64,000 bases of DNA, taken from assembly GCF_003611635.1 (NCBI RefSeq), contig NZ_RAVZ01000002.1:1-64000 (forward strand). Reading direction: 5' to 3'. The notes under the pieces were generated by a model. That model worked only from the letters and a program-made list of their open reading frames with translations, did not search any database and had not been told where the DNA came from. Shown here piece by piece: positions 46,054-55,065 of the stretch. Within the stretch, counting starts at the first letter, position 1. The number at the start of each line of letters is the position of its first letter. The stretch is from Corallococcus terminator (GTDB lineage Bacteria; Myxococcota; Myxococcia; Myxococcales; Myxococcaceae). A program made the translations under genes and the position numbers.

Positions 46054-46671
46054 TCAGCACCAGTCCATGAGGACGACAGTCAGGTCGTCGGCAGCTTCGC
46101 GTAGTGCGGTCAGATGCGTGCTGCTTCGCACTCCGACAAGGAAGCCGTATCCGCACGCCTTTGCCAGGTCGCGTTCGCGCCGCAGCTCTATCACCTGCTT
46201 TTCGATTACGATTCTTCGAAGGGCAGGGGTGTACGCCTCGAAGTTGTCGGTCTTGATCTCCCAGAGGATCCGGGCCACGGATTGCACGGCGTCGAAGCGC
46301 TTGCCGTTGACCAGCACGTCGAAGCCGCTCATGCCGTTCTGGGGCACCCTGTCGGCGCACTGGTTGTGCAGGTCATCGCCTCCCAGGTGCGGCACCCTCT
46401 CCGGGATGCACTTCGGGTCGCCGTTCGGCGTGACAGGGATGGGCGGTCTCCTGGTCGAGCCGACCCCCTGCGCTTCGGGATCCGGATGCACCCGGGGATC
46501 CACCATGATGGTCACCGGAGGCGTCAAACCCATGGGGGCCGGCATCACCACGGGTTTCGGTCCCGCGAGGGGCGCCACCCAGGGCATGGCCACCTGATGG
46601 AGCGGCTTCTGTTCCGTCGTCGAGCAGGCGCAGAGCAGCACCAGGAACAGGCCACAGGTCCGGAGCGTCAT
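46054..46671 (-). CDS. Lipoprotein with restriction-endonuclease-fold C-terminus (DUF6310-like)
   Basis: A 205-residue protein. It has a lipoprotein signal with lipobox VLLCAC (about residue 16), a proline-rich linker to about residue 75, a stretch with cysteines (DPKCIPERVPH, NQCADRVP) and a C-terminal domain of PD-(D/E)XK type: the catalytic set is D in KRFDAVQ and ExK in ILWEIKTDN, followed by a basic helix RIVIEKQVIELRRERDLA. This is the restriction-endonuclease fold found in polymorphic toxins (Tox-REase families). As a lipidated nuclease it may be delivered between cells by contact, as in outer-membrane exchange. The immunity candidate follows by 2 nt. Start at 46671. Confidence 0.72.
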   Translation of the reverse strand: MTLRTCGLFLVLLCACSTTEQKPLHQVAMPWVAPLAGPKPVVMPAPMGLTPPVTIMVDPRVHPDPEAQGVGSTRRPPIPVTPNGDPKCIPERVPHLGGDDLHNQCADRVPQNGMSGFDVLVNGKRFDAVQSVARILWEIKTDNFEAYTPALRRIVIEKQVIELRRERDLAKACGYGFLVGVRSSTHLTALREAADDLTVVLMDWC

Positions 46672-46755
46672 TCCCTGGGAGTGTGGCAGTGCATCTCCCA
46701 GGGGCGCCAGCGCCAACCGCCACCAGCAGCGCCGCACTGAGCCCGGAAACGAAAA

Positions 46756-46788
46756 CGGGGGAGCAGTCCCTGACGGACGGCTCCCCCG
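46756..46788 (-). terminator. Terminator of the desaturase gene
   Basis: The arms CGGGGGAGC (46756-46764) and GCTCCCCCG (46780-46788) pair perfectly over 9 bp. Read on the minus strand they are followed by TTTTCGTTT, a good rho-independent tail, 22 bp beyond the desaturase stop. Confidence 0.85.
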
Positions 46789-46809
46789 CGTGACTTCAAT
46801 GCCAGGACC

Positions 46810-47607
46810 TCAGGCCGTCTGCGCCCCGCCACTGCTCGCGCGCGCCACTTCGCGCGGCTCCGGGTACACCGCGCGCTGGGGCGTGGTGATGCGGATGACG
46901 CCCAGCTTCGACAGCACGCGCATCACCTGCCACGTGGGGTCGATTTCAAAGGCGCGCGCCGCGAAGTTCGGGCTCGCGCCGAACTTGTGATGGTTGTTCT
47001 GGAACAGCTCGCCCATGCACAGCACGTCCACCGGCAGCGTGTTGCGCGACTGGTCGCTGCCCTTGAAGTTGCGGTAGCCGTACTTGTGCCCGCACCAGTT
47101 CACGATGGCGCCGTGCACCGGCCCCATCACGAAGTGCACCGGCAACAGCAGGAACATCCAGGGCGACGTCGCGAACGCCACGTAGAACGCCGTGTACAGG
47201 CCCACCCACACCAGCGGCGCCCACCAGGACTGGCCCAGCGTCTTGTCCACGAGCGGCCACTCCGGGTACCCACCCTCGAAGCGCGGCTCCGGCGTCACGG
47301 TGCCCTTCACGAAGCCGTCGTAGCGCTTCTTCGTGTGCAGCATCATCCGCAGCGCGTCCTTGAAGAAGTGCGGAGAGTGCGGGTCCTTCTCCGTGTCGGA
47401 GAAGGCGTGGTGCTCGCGGTGCAGGATGGCGTACGCCTTGGGCGACAGGTACGACGAGCCCTGCACCAGGTAGGTGAGCAGGTGCATCGCCTTCTCCGTG
47501 CGCGGCCCCATGCTGTACATGCGGTGCGCCGCGTAGCGGTGCTGGAAGAAGCTCTGGAAGAAGACGCAGAGCAGCCAGTGACTGATGAAGAAGATAGCGA
47601 TGGCCAT
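46810..47607 (-). CDS. Fatty acid desaturase (delta-9 acyl-CoA desaturase type)
   Basis: A 265-residue membrane di-iron enzyme that introduces double bonds into fatty acyl chains. The three histidine boxes are complete: HRYAAHR (about residue 23), HREHHAF (about 64) and NNHHKFG (about 208). Hydrophobic segments lie around residues 1-20 and 130-160. It is shorter at the N-terminus than typical delta-9 desaturases (300-380 residues), so the first membrane pair is reduced. GGGAGA precedes ATG at 47607. The gene has its own terminator and is divergent to bioA. Confidence 0.9.
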   Translation of the reverse strand: MAIAIFFISHWLLCVFFQSFFQHRYAAHRMYSMGPRTEKAMHLLTYLVQGSSYLSPKAYAILHREHHAFSDTEKDPHSPHFFKDALRMMLHTKKRYDGFVKGTVTPEPRFEGGYPEWPLVDKTLGQSWWAPLVWVGLYTAFYVAFATSPWMFLLLPVHFVMGPVHGAIVNWCGHKYGYRNFKGSDQSRNTLPVDVLCMGELFQNNHHKFGASPNFAARAFEIDPTWQVMRVLSKLGVIRITTPQRAVYPEPREVARASSGGAQTA

Positions 47608-47863
47608 GACTCTCCCGTGCTTTCAGACCAGGGGTAACACTCCGGCTGTCACGGCAATGTCAGCGCTCTTCATGACGTCGGCAGCGCCCGGCCCTCCCGA
47701 ACCCTCCCGGACGACCGACACTGAGCGTCCCGCCTTCCTCCGTGTCCGCTGACGGATAGGGCGCGGTGCGGCAAGGACGTTGCGGCCTGCCCCCAAGGAG
47801 GGCAGAACGGCACGCGGCGCGTCACCCGGGGCATGGATCATCCCCCAGTCAGGAGCACACACC

Positions 47864-49195
47864 GTGGAGCGGGCAGCCATCGTCGGCCTGGACAAGCAGC
47901 ACGTCTGGCACCCCTACACCGCCATGGCCCAGTACATCGCGGACACCGACCCGCTGGTCATCGTCCGCGCGGAGGGCGTCTACCTCCATGACGCTGACGG
48001 CCAGCGCTACCTGGACGCCAACGGCTCCTGGTGGGTGTCCACCCTGGGACACCGCCACCCCCGGCTGGTGCGGGCCCTCACCGACCAGCTCGGCTGCCTG
48101 GCCCACGCCTCGCTCGCGGGCATCACCCACGGCCCCGCGGCCCTCCTGGCCTCTGAGCTGACCGCGCTGGCCCCCGGCGCGGACCGCGCGGACGTGCCCG
48201 CGGAACAGAAGCTGTCGCGCGTCTTCTATTCGGACAACGGCAGCACCGCGGTGGAGGTGGCCATCAAGATGGCCGCGCAGTACTGGGCCCAGAACGGGCG
48301 GCCCCGCCGCACCCGCTTCATCACCCTGTCCGGGGCCTTCCACGGCGAGACGCTGGGCGCCACCAGCGTGGGCGGCGTGTCCGAGTTCCGCGACGTGTTC
48401 GGCCCGCTCCTCTTCGACGTGGTGCACGTGCCGTCCCCCGCGGAGGAGGGCGGACACGCGCGCGCCCTGGCGCAGTTGCGCGCGGCGCTCCAGGCGGATC
48501 CGGACGGCATCGCCGGTGTCATCCTGGAGCCCGTCATCCAGGGCGCGGTGGGCATGTGGATGTCGTCACCGGACTTCGTGCGCGAGGTGCGCAAGGCCAC
48601 CCGCGACGTGGACACCTTCCTCATCGCCGACGAGGTCTTCACCGGCCTGGGCCGCACCGGCGCCCGCTTCGCGGTGGACCTGGCGGAGGTGGTGCCGGAC
48701 CTGCTGTGCCTGGCCAAGGCGCTGAGCGGGGGCCTGTTGCCCTTTGGCGCCACGCTCGCGTCGGAGCGCATCTTCGCGGGCTTCCTGGGGGCGAAGGACC
48801 GGGCGCTGTATTACGGGCACTCGTACTGCGGCAACCCGCTGGGCGCGGCCGTGGCTCGCGAGGTGCTGGCCGTGTACCGCGACGAGGACGTGCTGGGACA
48901 GGTCCAGCGCAAGGCGCCCCGCGTGAAGGCCGCCTTTGAACGCATGGCCGCCACCATCCCCGGCCTGGTGCGCCCGCGCGCCGTGGGCATGGTGGGGGCG
49001 CTGGACCTGGGCGGCGGGGGCTACTTCGCCAACAGCGGCTGGCGTGTGTACGAGGCCGCGCGCCGCCGGGGGCTCTACCTGCGCCCGCTGGGCGACACCG
49101 TCTACATCGCGCCCGCGCTCAACATCCCGGACGCGGACCTGGACGTGCTGCTCGCCGGCGTGGAGGACAGCCTGCGGGAGGTGGCCTCGGGCTGA
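47864..49195 (+). CDS. bioA: Adenosylmethionine-8-amino-7-oxononanoate aminotransferase
   Basis: A 443-residue PLP enzyme of biotin synthesis (7-keto-8-aminopelargonic acid to 7,8-diaminopelargonic acid with S-adenosylmethionine as amino donor). Typical marks are KQHVWHPYTAM at the start, DANGSWWVSTLGHRHP, SDNGSTAVEVAIKMA, AFHGETLGATS, DEVFTGLGRTG and the lysine in LCLAKALSGGLLP. WHPYT and SWW are specific for BioA among class III aminotransferases. The GTG at 47864 is chosen as start because CAGGAG lies about 9 nt before it. No other bio gene is adjacent. Confidence 0.92.
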   Translation: MERAAIVGLDKQHVWHPYTAMAQYIADTDPLVIVRAEGVYLHDADGQRYLDANGSWWVSTLGHRHPRLVRALTDQLGCLAHASLAGITHGPAALLASELTALAPGADRADVPAEQKLSRVFYSDNGSTAVEVAIKMAAQYWAQNGRPRRTRFITLSGAFHGETLGATSVGGVSEFRDVFGPLLFDVVHVPSPAEEGGHARALAQLRAALQADPDGIAGVILEPVIQGAVGMWMSSPDFVREVRKATRDVDTFLIADEVFTGLGRTGARFAVDLAEVVPDLLCLAKALSGGLLPFGATLASERIFAGFLGAKDRALYYGHSYCGNPLGAAVAREVLAVYRDEDVLGQVQRKAPRVKAAFERMAATIPGLVRPRAVGMVGALDLGGGGYFANSGWRVYEAARRRGLYLRPLGDTVYIAPALNIPDADLDVLLAGVEDSLREVASG

Positions 49196-49368
49196 TGCCC
49201 GCGGAGGTCCGCTGGGAGAGACGGAGGAGCGGAGCGCTGCGTCCGCTCCCGTCGGTCGGCACGTGCCTGGAAGCCCCCTGCCGCCCCCTTATGTCGAGGG
49301 ACTGGCGGCGTGCGCATTCGTTGATTCAGGCGCCGTGTCGTCTCCAGCCCATCCAGGAGGGAATTCCC

Positions 49369-50823
49369 ATGACTGTCGAAACCCAACGTCCGACTCCGAC
49401 GAGCGGCACGGGGCCGCCCTCCGGGCTGACGCCCGACAGCGTGGAACCCTTCCGGGCGCGGCTGCGGGGAACGCTCCTCCAGCCGGGGGACGCTGGCTAC
49501 GAGGAGGCCTGCCAGCTCTACAACGGGATGATCCACAAGCACCCGGCCATGGTGGTCCGGTGCGCGGACGCGGCGGACGTCATCGCCTCCGTGAACTTCG
49601 CTCGCGAGCGGAAGCTCGAGGTGTCCGTGCGCGGAGGCGGACACAACGGCGGTGGCCTGGGGCTGTGCGACAACGGGCTGGCCATCGACCTGACGAACAT
49701 GCGCGGCGTGCGGGTGGATCCCGAGGCCCGCACGGTGCGGGTCGCGGGCGGGGCTGTCTGGGGGGACGTGGACCACGCCACCCATGCCTTCGGGCTCGCC
49801 GTGCCCTCCGGCATCATCTCCACCACGGGGGTGGCCGGACTCACGCTGGGGGGCGGCATGGGCCACCTCTCGCGCCGCTTCGGGCTCACCATCGACAACC
49901 TGCTCGCCGTGGACATGGTGCTCGCCGACGGGCGGCTCGTCACCGCCAGCGCGGAGAAGTACCCGGACCTGTTCTGGGCGGTGCGCGGCGGGGGCGGCAA
50001 CTTCGGCGTGGTGACGTCGTTCCTCTTCCGGGCCTGTCCGGTGGACACGGTCATCGCCGGCCCCACGCTCTGGCCCCTGGACCGCGCGGCGGAGGTGATG
50101 CGCTGGTACCGCGAATTCCTGCCGGCCGCGCCCGAGGATCTCAACGGCTTCTTCGCCATGATGACCGTGCCGCCCGCGCCTCCCTTCCCGGAGGAGCTGC
50201 ACCTCAAGAAGATGTGCGGCGTGGTGTGGTGCTACACCGGGGACCCCGCGAAGGCGGACGCGCTGTTCGCGCCCGTGCGAGCGCTCAATCCCGCGCTGCA
50301 TGGGGTGCAATCCATGCCCTACCCCCTGTTGCAGACCGCCTTCGACGCGCTCTACCCACCGGGGCTTCAATGGTACTGGCGCGCGGACTTCGTGCGCGAG
50401 CTGAGCGACGCAGCCATCACGCGCCACGTGCAGTTCGCTGAACGCCTCCCGTCGATGCAGTCCACCATGCACCTCTACCCCGTGGACGGGGCGGTGCACC
50501 GGGTGGGGGCGAAGGACACGGCCTTCAGCTTCCGCGACGTCCGCTGGTCGGAGGTCATCGTCGGCGTGGATCCCTCGCCGGAGCGGGCGGCGGAGGTCTC
50601 CGACTGGGCGAAGTCCTACTACGACGCGCTGCACCCCTACTCGTCGGGCGGCGCCTACGTGAACTTCATGATGGAGGAGGGCCAGGAGCGCGTGCAGGCG
50701 ACCTACCGCGACAACTACCCCGGGCTGGTGGCGGTGAAGAACATCTACGACCCCACCAACTTCTTCCACTGGAACCAGAACATCCGGCCCGGCGTGGAGA
50801 AGCCCCCGAGCGTCGCGCATTGA
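49369..50823 (+). CDS. FAD-binding oxidoreductase, berberine-bridge (BBE/VAO) type
   Basis: A 484-residue flavoprotein. The FAD_binding_4 domain (residues about 55-230) shows VSVRGGGHNGGGLG, where the His is the FAD-linking residue in this family, and TTGVAGLTLGGGMGHLSRRFG, where the second, cysteinyl link is replaced by Ala. The flavin is therefore probably bound through one covalent bond only. A BBE C-terminal domain ends with YRDNYPGLVAVKNIYDPTNFFHWNQNI. Such enzymes oxidise sugars or secondary metabolites; the substrate is unknown. A strong ribosome site (AGGAGGG, 8 nt) fixes the start. The gene ends 21 bp from the convergent kinase gene. Confidence 0.88.
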   Translation: MTVETQRPTPTSGTGPPSGLTPDSVEPFRARLRGTLLQPGDAGYEEACQLYNGMIHKHPAMVVRCADAADVIASVNFARERKLEVSVRGGGHNGGGLGLCDNGLAIDLTNMRGVRVDPEARTVRVAGGAVWGDVDHATHAFGLAVPSGIISTTGVAGLTLGGGMGHLSRRFGLTIDNLLAVDMVLADGRLVTASAEKYPDLFWAVRGGGGNFGVVTSFLFRACPVDTVIAGPTLWPLDRAAEVMRWYREFLPAAPEDLNGFFAMMTVPPAPPFPEELHLKKMCGVVWCYTGDPAKADALFAPVRALNPALHGVQSMPYPLLQTAFDALYPPGLQWYWRADFVRELSDAAITRHVQFAERLPSMQSTMHLYPVDGAVHRVGAKDTAFSFRDVRWSEVIVGVDPSPERAAEVSDWAKSYYDALHPYSSGGAYVNFMMEEGQERVQATYRDNYPGLVAVKNIYDPTNFFHWNQNIRPGVEKPPSVAH

Positions 50824-50844
50824 GTGAGGCTGGCCGCTGCCGCC

Positions 50845-53800
50845 TCAGGCCCGGGCCTGGGGTCGCAGCGGCAGCTCGATGGTGAAGGTGGCGCCCTGGC
50901 CCGCGTCGCTGTCCAGGCGCAGTTGGCCGTGGTGGCCCTGGACGATCTGGCTGGCGATGAAGAGCCCCAGCCCCAGCCCGTGCACGGAGCGGGGCGGCCC
51001 GCCGCGCTCGAAGCGCTCGAAGACGCGGTCCTGGTGCTCGCGGGGGATGCCGGGGCCAGAGTCCGCGACGCGGATGGCCAACTGTCCGTCGTGCGGCGCG
51101 ACCTCGATGCGGATGGGCTGACCGGGCGCGTACTTGATGGCGTTGGACAGCAGGTTCACCAGCACCTGCTCCATGCGCGAGCGGTCCCACCACACGCGCG
51201 CCCCGGACGTCACCCGCAGCTCCACCCTGCAGTGGGCCTGATCCAACTGCTCCTGGAAGGACTCGACGACCTCGCGCACCAGCTCCGCCGGGTCGCTCTC
51301 CTCCAGGTGGAAGTCCAGCTTGCCGGCCTGGATGCGGGAGACGTCCAGCAGTTCGTCCACCAGCCGCGCCAGCCGCTCCACCTGCCGCAGCGCCGTGTCC
51401 ATCGCCGTCGTCATCCTCGCGGGCGACAGGGGCTCGCCGCGCTTGGGGGACAGGCGGCGGCGCGTCACCTCCAGGTGCAGCATCAGCGCGGTGACGGGCG
51501 TCTTCAATTCGTGTGACGCCACGCCCAGGAAGGTGTCCCGCGAGGTGAGGGCGCTCTGGAGGTCCTGCGTGAGGGCCTCCAACTGCTTTCGCGCGCGGAC
51601 CTGTTCGCTGACCTCCTGCACGGCGACCAGCAGGCCCTGGATGTGGCCCTCCCCATCGCGCTGCGGGTGGATGTCCACGTCCGCCAGCAGCTCCTTCAGA
51701 CCGCCCTGGCCGTCCGGCTGCCGCACCGGCACCTCGCGGCCCACGAAGGGCTCTCCCGTCTGGTAGACGCGCTCCATGTGCTTGAGCAGGTGGCCGTGAC
51801 CTCCCGCCGGTTGGGCCTCGCGGACCGGCCTGCCCAGCATGTCCCGCCCCATCAGGTTCGCGAACAGCGGGTTGATGACCGTGAAGACCAACTCCGGGCC
51901 CGTCAGCACGCACATGGCCGCGGGGGCCTGCATGAAGAAGTCGGAGAGCTGCTGGCGCGCGCGTCCCAACTGGAGCTGGCTGTCCACCCGCGCCTGCAAT
52001 TCTCTCGCGGAGAAGGGCTTCACCAGGTAGTCGTCCGCGCCGGCCTGGAGACCCTCGATGCGCGCCTCTTCGCCCGCGCGCGCCGACAAGAGGACGAAGG
52101 GAATGCCGCGCGTGCGCGCGTCCGAGCGCAGCTTCTTCAAGAGGCCGAAGCCGTCCAGCCGCGGCATCATCACGTCGCTCAGGATGAGGTCCGGCGGGGA
52201 CGCGAGCGCCGCCTCGAAGGCCGCCTCGCCATCCGCCACCGCGCGCACGTCCCACTGGGGGGCCAGCAGGCTGCTCACGTACGCGCGCATGTCCGAATTG
52301 TCGTCCGCGACGAGGATGCGCCCGCGTCCCGGCGACGGCGCGAGCCCCGCGCCCAGACTCCCCAGCGCCGTGCTGGAGCCCACGCGCGTGGCCTGCTCCG
52401 GCACCGACAGCGGGGGGACGTCCAGCGCGTCCGGAAGCCACCGCAGGGCCTCCTCGCTGAAGGCCGAACACAGCTTGCCCGCGTGCGCGTCGCCCCGCGC
52501 CTGATGGACGTGCTCCGCCGGAAGGTGCGCGCTTCCCAGCGGCAGCTCCACGAAGAAGGTGCTGCCTGCATCCTCCACGCTCGAAACGCCCAGCGTGCCG
52601 CCGTGCAGCTTCACCAGCTCCTGGATGAGCGCCAGCCCGATGCCGGTGCCCTCGTGCGTGCGTCCCCGGGAGGTCTCCACGCGGTGGAAGCGCTCGAACA
52701 CGCGCGGCAGCTCCGCCTCCGGGATGCCGGTGCCGGTGTCGCGCACGGTGAACCGCACCCGGTCCCCGTCACGCCCAAGCCCCACCGTGACGCTGCCCTG
52801 GAGCGTGAACTTGAAGGCGTTGGAGAGCAGGTTGAGGACAACCTTCTCCCACATGTCCCGGTCCACGTAGACGGGCTCGCCCACGTCCGCCACCTCCACG
52901 GTGTACATGAGGCCCGCCTTCTCCATCGCGGAGCGGAAGACGCTGGCCAGGTCCTCGGTGAGCCGTCCCAGGTCCGTGGGGTGGAAGTTCGCCTTCACCC
53001 GCCCGGCCTCGATGCGGGAGAAGTCCAGCAGCGAGTTGACCAGCTTGAGCAGGCGCAGCGCGTTGCGGTGGGTGAGCTCCTGGCGCGCGCGCTGGGCGGG
53101 CGGCAGCGGGTTGACGGTGTCCGCGAGCGACTCCTCCAGCGGGCCCAGGATGAGCGTGAGCGGTGTGCGGAACTCGTGCGACACGTTGGAGAAGAACGCC
53201 GTCTTCGCCCGGTCGATGGCGGCCAGGGCCTCCAGGCGCTGCGCCTCCGCTTCATGGGCGCGCACGTTCACCACCGCGGTGGTGAGGGTGCTCTGCAATT
53301 GCTCGTAGAAACCCCGGTAGGCGTCGTCCATCGCGCGTCGGGGACTCACGCCCGCCACCAGGTAGCCGAAGGGCTCCGTCATGCCGGCGGGGATGAGCGG
53401 CAGCACGCGCGCGTGCACGGGCGCATCCTCGTACGGGCCACACGTCACGCCCTGAAGCGTCGCGCCCGGGACGTCCACCGTGCGGGGCTCCGGCCCGGTG
53501 CCGGCCGCGAAGGGCCACGGCCCGTCCAGCCCAGCCTCCTCCGGACTCCACGCGCTGCCCCGGGGCAGGCCCATGGCGCCCACGAGTCGGACCCCGGCGC
53601 GCGCCTCGTCGCGGCGGTAGAACAGCAGGAAGGGCACGTCGAGCGCCGCGTCCGGCGGGAGCTGCGGCAGCGCGGCGCCAATGTCCTCCACCGTCTTCAC
53701 CTTGCCCAGCAGGGCGGACAGCTCGCGCAGCGTCTGCGTGCGCCGCGCGCTGAGCATCTTCTCGGTGACTTCGGTGATGGGGTGGAAGAGGCCGCCCACG

Positions 53801-54270
53801 TTGCCGGACTCGTCGCGGATGGGGCTGAAGGAGAAGGTCATGAAGGCCTCCTCCAGGTAGCCGTACCGGTCCAGGAGCATGCGCTGGTTCTCGATGTAGG
53901 AACCCGTGCCGGCGCCCGCCTTGTCGAAGGCTCCGCCCACCACCGGCAGCGCCGTGGCCCAGCAGTCGCGGAAGGGCTGCCCCATGGACTCCGGATGCTT
54001 GGCGCCGCAAATGGGCCGGTAGCTGTCGTTGTAGATTTGAACGCGCTCCGGCCCCCACGCGATGAGGATGGGGAACGTGGAGGACAGGCACAGGCTGACC
54101 GTCGTGCGCAGGCTCTGCGGCCAGGTCTCCACCGGGCCGAGCGGCGTCTTCGACCAGTCCATGGAGCGGATGAGCCCGCCCATCTCACCGCCTCCGGAAA
54201 GCCAGTCCATCCGGGCTCCACGGGACACCGCCCCTCCAGATCCGCCCTGCGTGGTGCTGTCCTGTTCCAT
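50845..54270 (-). CDS. Hybrid histidine kinase with two complete kinase cores
   Basis: A 1,141-residue soluble protein. Order: PAS (about 40-170), GAF-like region (about 180-340), first HisKA with SHEFRTPLTL near residue 365 and first HATPase (NAFKFTLQG, DTGTGIPE, GTGIGLAL), receiver (about 650-770) with phospho-Asp in LSDVMMPRLDG near 700 and Lys in LVKPFS, PAS (about 785-900), second HisKA with SHELKTPVTA near 919 and second HATPase (NAIKYAPG, DSGPGIPR, GLGLGLFI). Both kinase cores look intact and the receiver lies between them, so phosphotransfer could run inside one chain. CGAGGAGAC precedes the ATG. No response regulator adjoins it. Confidence 0.88.
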   Translation of the reverse strand: MEQDSTTQGGSGGAVSRGARMDWLSGGGEMGGLIRSMDWSKTPLGPVETWPQSLRTTVSLCLSSTFPILIAWGPERVQIYNDSYRPICGAKHPESMGQPFRDCWATALPVVGGAFDKAGAGTGSYIENQRMLLDRYGYLEEAFMTFSFSPIRDESGNVGGLFHPITEVTEKMLSARRTQTLRELSALLGKVKTVEDIGAALPQLPPDAALDVPFLLFYRRDEARAGVRLVGAMGLPRGSAWSPEEAGLDGPWPFAAGTGPEPRTVDVPGATLQGVTCGPYEDAPVHARVLPLIPAGMTEPFGYLVAGVSPRRAMDDAYRGFYEQLQSTLTTAVVNVRAHEAEAQRLEALAAIDRAKTAFFSNVSHEFRTPLTLILGPLEESLADTVNPLPPAQRARQELTHRNALRLLKLVNSLLDFSRIEAGRVKANFHPTDLGRLTEDLASVFRSAMEKAGLMYTVEVADVGEPVYVDRDMWEKVVLNLLSNAFKFTLQGSVTVGLGRDGDRVRFTVRDTGTGIPEAELPRVFERFHRVETSRGRTHEGTGIGLALIQELVKLHGGTLGVSSVEDAGSTFFVELPLGSAHLPAEHVHQARGDAHAGKLCSAFSEEALRWLPDALDVPPLSVPEQATRVGSSTALGSLGAGLAPSPGRGRILVADDNSDMRAYVSSLLAPQWDVRAVADGEAAFEAALASPPDLILSDVMMPRLDGFGLLKKLRSDARTRGIPFVLLSARAGEEARIEGLQAGADDYLVKPFSARELQARVDSQLQLGRARQQLSDFFMQAPAAMCVLTGPELVFTVINPLFANLMGRDMLGRPVREAQPAGGHGHLLKHMERVYQTGEPFVGREVPVRQPDGQGGLKELLADVDIHPQRDGEGHIQGLLVAVQEVSEQVRARKQLEALTQDLQSALTSRDTFLGVASHELKTPVTALMLHLEVTRRRLSPKRGEPLSPARMTTAMDTALRQVERLARLVDELLDVSRIQAGKLDFHLEESDPAELVREVVESFQEQLDQAHCRVELRVTSGARVWWDRSRMEQVLVNLLSNAIKYAPGQPIRIEVAPHDGQLAIRVADSGPGIPREHQDRVFERFERGGPPRSVHGLGLGLFIASQIVQGHHGQLRLDSDAGQGATFTIELPLRPQARA

Positions 54271-54453
54271 GTCTCCTCGGGGGCGCGAGCCCGGCCTTCG
54301 CCCACAAAGGCGATGCGAGGCGGTGTCCCCGGTGTGTCACGTCGGGGAGCACGTCCAGTAGATACCGGAACCGTTGGGACGCCGCCGCGCCTCCATGTTT
54401 GGAGTGTGCGCTTGCTTGCTTCCTCTCAGGGTGGGGTGAGCCGGACCGCTCCG

Positions 54454-55065
54454 TCAGGCGGGGGCCTGGTCGCGTTGGCGCTCGCGCACGTGGCGCACGC
54501 CCAGGATGATCAGCAGGGCGGCCACGCCTCCCAGCGCGATGAAGTGCTCCACCTGACCCACGCCCTTCGCCACGCGGTCCACGCTGGCGGAGCCCACGTA
54601 GCCCAGCAGCACCACCAGGGGAGAGCTCAGACACAGCGCCAGGCCGTCCCACAAGAGGAAGCGGCGCAGGGGCATGCCCTCGGCCGCGGCCATGGCGAAC
54701 ACCGGCACGCGCAGCACGGACATGAAGCGGCCGACGAAGACGACGCGCGAGCCATGCTTCGCGTACAGGCCCTGGATGCGCGCGCGGCGTTCGGGGGGGA
54801 ACAGGCGGCGGGTGCGCGGGTGCGTGTACAGGGCCTGCCCCAGGCGCCGGGACGTGAGGAAGAGCACGGTGTCACCGCACAGCACGCCCAGGAAGCACAG
54901 GGCGATGGCCGCGGGCAGCGGCATCAGGCCCCGGTGCGCGAGCACGCCCGCGGCCAACTGCACGATGTCCTCCGGGAAGGGAAGCCCCAGGCCTCCCGCC
55001 ACCAGCACGAGGAAGATGAGCGGTCCCGAGCCGTGGGTGAGCAGGAGTTCAAGCGGCGAGGCCAT
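54454..55065 (-). CDS. DedA-family membrane protein
   Basis: A 203-residue membrane protein of the DedA/SNARE-associated family, proposed lipid flippases (undecaprenyl phosphate and other phospholipids). Marks are GGLGLPFPEDIVQLAAGVLA near residue 25, CGDTVLFLTSRRLG near 65 and the conserved FVGRFMSVLRVPVFAMAA near 110, which carries the functionally important Arg residues. Four to five membrane segments. The start overlaps the stop of the AI-2E-type transporter gene by one base (TGATG), so the two are translated together. Confidence 0.88.
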   Translation of the reverse strand: MASPLELLLTHGSGPLIFLVLVAGGLGLPFPEDIVQLAAGVLAHRGLMPLPAAIALCFLGVLCGDTVLFLTSRRLGQALYTHPRTRRLFPPERRARIQGLYAKHGSRVVFVGRFMSVLRVPVFAMAAAEGMPLRRFLLWDGLALCLSSPLVVLLGYVGSASVDRVAKGVGQVEHFIALGGVAALLIILGVRHVRERQRDQAPA

